From assembly GCA_035628505.1 (NCBI GenBank), contig DASPJR010000093.1:1-9909 (forward strand): a stretch of 9,909 bases of DNA, written 5' to 3'. The position numbers and the translations under genes are program-made. Positions 5,677-9,909 of the stretch are shown here, in pieces. This DNA comes from DASPJR01 sp035628505 (GTDB taxonomy: Bacteria > Planctomycetota > SZUA-567 > H5-PLA8). Each line of letters starts with the position of its first letter. The first letter of the stretch is position 1. The notes beneath the pieces were generated by a model, which was not told the origin of the DNA, did no database searches, and worked only from the letters and a program-made list of their open reading frames with translations.

Positions 5677-8142
5677 GTGCGGTCGTTACTGTCGTGGTTA
5701 CTTGGTATTGATGGCAAGACGCTCGGCCCGGAAACGGAGCTGAGCCTGCGCTGGAATCAGTCGCTGGAAGGCTGGCATGTTTTCCTGCTGGTTCTGGGCG
5801 TCATTTCGTTTGCCGTCTGGATCTACCGGCGCGACGGCCGCGGCACGGCCTCGCCGCTCTTCCGCGGATTCCTGGGCGTGCTGCGCGCAATGGTGATCGC
5901 GCTGGCAATTTTCATCCTCGCAGAACCCGTGCTGCTGGCCACGCACATCGAAACACGGCGTTCAGTCGCACTGGTGCTGGTTGACGACAGTTTCTCGATG
6001 GACCTCGCCTTCGCCGACGCAGAGGAATCGCTGCGCAAGAAACTGCAGGGCGCCATGAAAAACGCGCAGGTGTCGCTGCGCACGCCCGAAGGCAAGGAAC
6101 AGAAAATCGATGCGCAGAAGATCGAGCCGCATCACTTCAAGTATCTCACGCGACTGGATGTCGTTTCCGCCGCGATGCGCGCCGGCGACAAGGGAAAATC
6201 GTTTCTCGATACGCTGAAAGAAAAACACGACGTCCGGCTCTACACATTCTCCCGCACCGTTTCCGCGAACACGGACGATGGCAAGCCGATCGATGTTCAG
6301 AAACTGGTATCGAGCAACACGCGCGGCGGCGAGACGCGCATCGGAGACTGCCTGCGCGCGGCGCTTAAAGACATGCGCGGCCAGCCGCTCGCCGGCATCG
6401 TGATCATTTCCGACGGCCGCCAGAACGCCGGCGAAGACGCCGTACAGGCGGCGCAGACCTTTAAGACGCAACGCGTGCCGCTGTTCACGGTCGGCGTCGG
6501 CGATCCCTCAGAGCCCAAGGACTTCGAGGTCTCGGTCGAAGGCCCGGAAATGATTCTGCCCGACGACCAGAGCGAAGTGACGGCGCTGGTCCGCTACAAG
6601 GGCTACACGGGTGTGACCTCGATCAAGATTGAGATGAAGAATGGCGACAACGTGATCGCCACCGAAGACGTGAAGCTCGGTAAGCCCGGCGAGAAGACGC
6701 CGGTGCTCCTGCGCTTCAAGGAATCCAAGCCCGGCAAGTATTCCTATTCAGTGCGCATTCCCGAGCAGCAGGGCGAGCTGCGCATCGAGAACAATGTTGC
6801 TACGTACAATTTCCAGGTCGTCGACAAGAAAGTGAAAGTGCTCTTCGTCGAAGGCCAGGATCTGCCGCGCTGGGAATACCGCTACCTGAAGAATGCTCTG
6901 CGCCGCGACCACACCACAGAAGTTGACGTGCTGCTCTCGACCACGGACGGCGCGTTCCTCTGGGACGGCACGGATGGCAAGCCGGCGCTCGAGCAGTTCC
7001 CGATCAACAAGAAGGAGATCAGCGAATACGACGTCATCATCGTCGGCGACGTCAACCCCGTGATCTTCACGACCGAGCAGGTCAATCTCATCCGCGATTT
7101 CGTGCGCGAAGGCGGCGGCTTCATCATGATAGCCGGTGAGCGCTTCGCGCCGGCCGAATACAGCGCCGGCGTGTGGGCGGAGATGCTGCCGGTCGTTCCG
7201 CAGCGCACCGGCTTCCAGACTCCCGACGGGGGCTTTCAGGAATCGTTCCCCGTTGAACTCACGCCCGAAGGCCGAAAGCTCGCGTGGACGCATCTGGATT
7301 CGGACGAAGCGCAGAACCGCGAAGTGTGGGAGCGCCTGCCGCAGCTCTTCTGGTTCTATCCCGTAAAGCGCAAAAAAGAGCTGGCCACAACGGTCGCGGT
7401 TCATCCAACCGAAAAGGACGAGCAAGGCAACAAGATGCCGATCATCGTCACGATGCCCTACGGCAGCGGCCGAACGATGTACATTGGCGTCGACAGCCTC
7501 TGGCGCTGGCGCCGCGCAGTCGGCGACCGCTACCATTATCGCTTTTACAACCAGGCGATCCGCCACTTGAGCATGGCCAAGCGGCTCGGCGGACAGAAGC
7601 GCTTTTATCTCGGCACCGACCGCAACACCGTGGCCATCGGCGACCGCGTGATCATCAATGCCGTGATCAAGGACGAGAACCACAAGGAACTCACCGCGGA
7701 AAAGGCGATCGTTCACGGCAAGACGCCGAAGGGAGAAGACTTCATTGTTGAGCTCTCGCGGCTGCGCGACAGGCCAGGCAACTACGAAGGCAACTTCTAC
7801 CCGGCGATGCAGGGCGACTTCTCCGTCTGGATCAAGGACGACGCGCAGCCCGAGGCGCGGCAGTCGGAAGTGACGTTCAAAGTCGAGAAGCCGCAGCTGG
7901 AATTCGAAAACCCCCGCCTGGACAAGGAACTGCTCGAAAATCTCGCGCGCGCTGGCGGTGAAGGCGGTGCGTTCTTTGAAATCGACAAACTCAGCGAGGT
8001 GCCGCCGAGGATTCAGCCGATCAACCTGGAAATTCCCCGCGAGACGCCGTTCGATCTCTGGGATAACTGGTTCACCTTCACGCTGTTTGCTTCGCTTATT
8101 ACGCTCGAATGGGTGCTGCGCAAGCGGGGACGCATGATTTGA
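5677..8142 (+). CDS. Large membrane VWA protein with GATase-like domain
   Basis: The 821-residue protein has two N-terminal spans (about 33-50 and 66-88), then a VWA domain with MIDAS DDSFS (103-107), T220 in GGETRIGD and D246 in IVIISDGRQNAG. A beta-sandwich region (about 280-380) comes next, then a class I GATase-like region (about 385-510: VKVLFVEGQDLPRWEYRYL, YDVIIVGDVNP, VREGGGFIMIAGERF). No cysteine nucleophile is visible, so it is probably a non-catalytic or ligand-binding version. A further extracytoplasmic-looking section (about 640-760) precedes a C-terminal span (about 795-812) and a basic end, RKRGRM. The plan repeats that of the BatA-like neighbour with a divergent sequence, so the two are probably ancient paralogues acting as a pair with MoxR and DUF58. 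The GTG start is supported by AAGGAG. Its TGA overlaps the TTG start of the next gene. Confidence 0.92.
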   Translation: MRSLLSWLLGIDGKTLGPETELSLRWNQSLEGWHVFLLVLGVISFAVWIYRRDGRGTASPLFRGFLGVLRAMVIALAIFILAEPVLLATHIETRRSVALVLVDDSFSMDLAFADAEESLRKKLQGAMKNAQVSLRTPEGKEQKIDAQKIEPHHFKYLTRLDVVSAAMRAGDKGKSFLDTLKEKHDVRLYTFSRTVSANTDDGKPIDVQKLVSSNTRGGETRIGDCLRAALKDMRGQPLAGIVIISDGRQNAGEDAVQAAQTFKTQRVPLFTVGVGDPSEPKDFEVSVEGPEMILPDDQSEVTALVRYKGYTGVTSIKIEMKNGDNVIATEDVKLGKPGEKTPVLLRFKESKPGKYSYSVRIPEQQGELRIENNVATYNFQVVDKKVKVLFVEGQDLPRWEYRYLKNALRRDHTTEVDVLLSTTDGAFLWDGTDGKPALEQFPINKKEISEYDVIIVGDVNPVIFTTEQVNLIRDFVREGGGFIMIAGERFAPAEYSAGVWAEMLPVVPQRTGFQTPDGGFQESFPVELTPEGRKLAWTHLDSDEAQNREVWERLPQLFWFYPVKRKKELATTVAVHPTEKDEQGNKMPIIVTMPYGSGRTMYIGVDSLWRWRRAVGDRYHYRFYNQAIRHLSMAKRLGGQKRFYLGTDRNTVAIGDRVIINAVIKDENHKELTAEKAIVHGKTPKGEDFIVELSRLRDRPGNYEGNFYPAMQGDFSVWIKDDAQPEARQSEVTFKVEKPQLEFENPRLDKELLENLARAGGEGGAFFEIDKLSEVPPRIQPINLEIPRETPFDLWDNWFTFTLFASLITLEWVLRKRGRMI

Positions 8143-8627
8143 AAGACGCCTCAGCAGTCAACGCCAGCATCCTCGCGCAGCTCGCGATGCTCGGCACTGA
8201 ACAGAACCGCTTCGACGATTTCCTGCTTGATCCCCAGCGCGGCACCAAGCTGATGCAGGCGCTGCTCGAGTTGGATCCCGGCCAAACCGGCTTCCGGCAT
8301 GAAGACGTGCTGGCCGCCGCGCAGGGACTCTGCCGCCTCAGTGAAGCGCTGCTCGCGCACCTGATCGAAAAGTACAAGGGACAGGAGCGCATCAAGAATC
8401 TCATGGAGAGCGGCAAGCTTCTGCTGCAGCTGCGATCCGGCCCCGTCATCGACCGCAAGTCGCTCAACCGCATCATCGGCACGTTCTATCTCGACTGGCC
8501 GTACGCCGCGCACTGGCGCCGCGATCTTTACCGCATTCCGGCGGGGAATATTACGATCATGGGGTTGATCTATTTCGGACTGCAGAAGCTGCGCGATCTG
8601 CTCGACGAACAGACGGGCCTGGCCTGA
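8139..8627 (+). CDS. Unknown helical protein at the end of the VWA cluster
   Basis: I do not recognise the family. With start TTG 8139 the product has 162 residues, appears mostly alpha-helical and soluble, and has no signal peptide or obvious membrane span. Recognisable stretches are RHEDVLAAAQGLCRLSEALL in the middle and FYLDWPYAAHWRRDLYRIP near the end, the latter rich in aromatic residues and probably the most conserved part. The TTG overlaps the previous TGA in the four bases TTGA (8139-8142), and GGGGA lies eight bases upstream, which favours coupled translation from TTG. An ATG at 8109 in the same frame would instead add ten residues and overlap the upstream gene by 34 bases. Coupling to the VWA gene suggests it works with that protein (inference). 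A repeat cluster follows it, so it probably ends the operon. Confidence 0.75.
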   Translation: MKDASAVNASILAQLAMLGTEQNRFDDFLLDPQRGTKLMQALLELDPGQTGFRHEDVLAAAQGLCRLSEALLAHLIEKYKGQERIKNLMESGKLLLQLRSGPVIDRKSLNRIIGTFYLDWPYAAHWRRDLYRIPAGNITIMGLIYFGLQKLRDLLDEQTGLA

Positions 8628-8640
8628 AGCGCTAAAAACG

Positions 8641-8720
8641 GTTTCTGGTTTAACGTTTCTGGTTTCTGGTTCTTTGTTCCTGGGCGTTAAACCAGAGACA
8701 AGAAACCAGGAACCAGAAAC
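8641..8720. repeat. Degenerate GTTTCTGG / CCAGAAAC repeat cluster with inverted arms
   Basis: The left part holds repeated GTTTCTGG-type units (8641-8648, 8655-8662 and partly overlapping copies). The right part holds the complement, CCAGAGAC, ACCAGGAACCAGAAAC and variants, up to 8720. GTTTCTGGTT (8641-8650) and AACCAGAAAC (8711-8720) are exact inverted copies, and GGTTTAA near 8647 matches TTAAACC near 8688 in inverse. Five Ts follow (8721-8725), so transcribed RNA could fold and perhaps terminate after the VWA operon, though the stem is imperfect. Repeats of this style are dispersed intergenic elements in various bacteria; I cannot tell the copy number here. Confidence 0.8.
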
Positions 8721-8734
8721 TTTTTGTTTGCGCG

Positions 8735-8763
8735 TTGCAAAAACAGCTCGTTCAATCTTCAAT
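8735..8763 (+). promoter_or_regulatory. Possible sigma70-like promoter for coaD
   Basis: TTGCAA (8735-8740), a 17-base spacer and TTCAAT (8758-8763) match the -35 and -10 consensus at four of six positions each. Transcription would begin at about 8770, the coaD ATG, giving a leaderless or nearly leaderless mRNA. That fits the absence of a Shine-Dalgarno. The match is weak and unproven. Confidence 0.22.
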
Positions 8764-8769
8764 ACGCTT

Positions 8770-9339
8770 ATGCCTACATCAAAGATCACGCCCGTGAACC
8801 GCAAGGGAGTCTACGCCGGATCGTTTGATCCGATCACCAACGGCCACATGTACATGATTCGCGAAGGCGCAAAGCTCTTCGACGAACTGGTCGTGGCCAT
8901 CGGGATCAATCCAGACAAGCGTTACACCTTCTCGCTCGACGAGCGCCTCGAGTTTCTGCGCAAATCGACGCGTGGAATCCAGAACGTCACACTCGATCAT
9001 TTTACAAACATGTTCCTGGTCGATTACGCGCGCAAGATCGGCGCCGGTTACATCCTGCGCGGCGTGCGCAATCCCAACGATTACGAATACGAGCGCGGCA
9101 TGCGCTATATCAATGCCGACATGAACCCGAACGTGACAACCGTATTCCTGATGCCGCCGCGAGAGATCAGCGAAGTGTCGTCGAGCTTCGTCAAAGGCCT
9201 CGTTGGACCGAAGGGCTGGGACCGCATTGTCAAAGACTACCTCCCCCCGCCCATTTACAGGCATTTCCTGGATCATTATCATGCGGGGAAAAGCAAGGGC
9301 GAAGGCGGCGGCTTAAAGGATATGGCCGAACGCGTCTGA
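8770..9339 (+). CDS. coaD: Phosphopantetheine adenylyltransferase
   Basis: CoaD catalyses the reversible transfer of AMP from ATP to 4'-phosphopantetheine, giving dephospho-CoA, the penultimate step of coenzyme A synthesis in the cytosol. The 189-residue product shows the family signatures: YAGSFDPITNGH (15-26) with the TNGH nucleotidyl-transfer motif, LRGVRNPNDYEYE (96-108) and SSSFVKGL (137-144). It is longer than the usual length of about 160. The extra residues lie at the N-terminus (about ten), in a loop GPKGWDRIVKDYLPP after the last motif, and in a Gly/Lys-rich C-terminal tail. I chose ATG 8770; the frame is open further up to TTG 8674, but those codons translate the CCAGAAAC repeat. 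GTG 8794 is a shorter option. No clear ribosome binding site is seen. It has no functional link to the VWA cluster. Confidence 0.96.
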   Translation: MPTSKITPVNRKGVYAGSFDPITNGHMYMIREGAKLFDELVVAIGINPDKRYTFSLDERLEFLRKSTRGIQNVTLDHFTNMFLVDYARKIGAGYILRGVRNPNDYEYERGMRYINADMNPNVTTVFLMPPREISEVSSSFVKGLVGPKGWDRIVKDYLPPPIYRHFLDHYHAGKSKGEGGGLKDMAERV

Positions 9340-9909
9340 TCAGGTTCGCGGACGCAGCGCCTTCTTCACGGCTTCAAGCAGGTCTTCGCTGCTGAAGGGC
9401 TTCAGCAGCACGTCGGCCGGGCCCGGGCAGCCGCTGACCAGCGCGTCGATCGACGGCCCACGCGCAAAGCCGCTGGCAAAGAGCACCGGAAGATCCGAGC
9501 GCAGCACCTGCATGCGCAGATACGCTTCGAGCCCGCCCATGCGCGGCATGTACGCGTCGAGTATCACGAGCGCGAACTCTTCCGGAGCTTCCTGAAAGCG
9601 CTCAAACGCTTCCTGCCCATCCTGCGCGGTGATCACTTCGAAGCCGCGCTCGCGCAACGCCCAGCTGGTGAAGAGCCTGAAGTTTTCCTCGTCATCGGCG
9701 AGCAGGATTTTGCCGTGCGGACGCGAGGCGACGGCATCCTGCACCGGAATAGGCGCGGCTTGCGGCTGAATCTGCGGCAGGCGCGATCCTGATTTTGAAC
9801 GCTGCGCTGTTGCGGCCGGGAGCGTTTGCGCCTGCGGCGGCGCGCCCGGGACGGTGATTTCCCAGATGGTGCCCTGCGTGCTGGTCGTGATCGTCTCGAG
9901 GTGTCCGCC
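9340..9909 (-). CDS. Hybrid sensor histidine kinase, C-terminal part with receiver domain (5' end off window)
   Basis: The frame is open from the right edge for 189 residues. The first 22 or so (GGHLETITTSTQGTIWEITV) look like the end of a HATPase_c domain: a GG-containing loop, then a GT-x-x-x-I strand. A Pro/Gln/Ala-rich linker (about 23-64) leads to a full receiver domain with the acidic pair D72-D73, phospho-acceptor D118 in ILDAYMP, S146 in LFASGF and K170 in LLKPF. A GTG at 9744 could be mistaken for the start of a lone response regulator, but the in-frame kinase remnant and linker argue for a hybrid kinase. The sensor, dimerisation and most of the ATPase region lie beyond the window, so the signal is unknown. 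It converges on coaD: its TCA-encoded stop follows the coaD TGA directly, forming the palindrome TGATCA. Confidence 0.88.
   Translation of the reverse strand, partial: GGHLETITTSTQGTIWEITVPGAPPQAQTLPAATAQRSKSGSRLPQIQPQAAPIPVQDAVASRPHGKILLADDEENFRLFTSWALRERGFEVITAQDGQEAFERFQEAPEEFALVILDAYMPRMGGLEAYLRMQVLRSDLPVLFASGFARGPSIDALVSGCPGPADVLLKPFSSEDLLEAVKKALRPRT

Noticed and set aside
6748..7716. Long open frame on the - strand inside the second VWA gene
   Set aside because: It is a shadow of the high-GC VWA coding sequence, and its product shows no recognisable domain.
7136..7751. Two + strand open frames in another phase within the second VWA gene
   Set aside because: Their Arg/Ser-rich low-complexity products are typical of frame-shifted readings of GC-rich coding DNA.
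9340..9744. Stand-alone response regulator beginning at GTG 9744
   Set aside because: The frame continues upstream to the window edge with a HATPase-like end and a linker, which indicates a hybrid kinase.

Overview
The window is a GC-rich, tightly packed bacterial segment dominated by one + strand gene cluster of the MoxR / DUF58 / von Willebrand A (VWA) type. This kind of cluster pairs an AAA+ ATPase with VWA-domain partners in the membrane and cell envelope. Two very large membrane VWA proteins here each carry a glutamine-amidotransferase-like middle domain, and the BatA-type N-terminus has the form common in Planctomycetota and relatives. I therefore lean towards a PVC-type (planctomycete/verrucomicrobial/lentisphaeral) or similar deep-branching bacterium. 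No rRNA or other decisive marker is present, and an acidobacterium or a candidate phylum is not excluded.

Layout: 2-820, C-terminal part of a MoxR AAA+ ATPase (cut by the left edge). 845-919, a compound DNA hairpin. 949-1509, a nucleotidyltransferase-fold protein that looks like an intruder in the cluster. 1513-1824, a small membrane-anchored coiled-coil protein whose stop overlaps the start of the DUF58 gene (1824-2729). 2741-3253, a discrete insertion: a GxxExxY-family gene between perfect 36-bp inverted repeats. 3272-5542, a BatA-like VWA protein. 5543-5676, a spacer holding a solo repeat resembling the left end of the GxxExxY element. 5677-8142, a second VWA/GATase-like membrane protein. 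8139-8627, an unknown helical protein overlapping it by four bases. 8641-8720, a degenerate AACCAGAAAC-type repeat cluster with inverted arms. 8770-9339, coaD. 9340-9909, on the - strand, the 3' end of a hybrid sensor histidine kinase (cut by the right edge), converging on coaD with no intergenic base.

How it works together (inference from family knowledge): MoxR ATPases act as chaperone-like remodelling factors on VWA proteins. DUF58 and the two membrane VWA proteins, each with a visible MIDAS motif, are the likely partners at the envelope. The small coiled-coil membrane protein and the helical protein are translationally coupled to members of the set and probably belong to it. The nucleotidyltransferase and GxxExxY genes are probably later arrivals. 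coaD is a housekeeping coenzyme A gene and probably a separate transcription unit.

The most distinctive feature is that the junctions with spacing hold foreign material (hairpin plus nucleotidyltransferase, the GxxExxY element, a solo element end, the AACCAGAAAC repeat), whereas the tightly coupled junctions (1824 and 8139) are clean. The best candidate for an under-described system is the inverted-repeat-bounded GxxExxY element, with a related solo end about 2.3 kb downstream.
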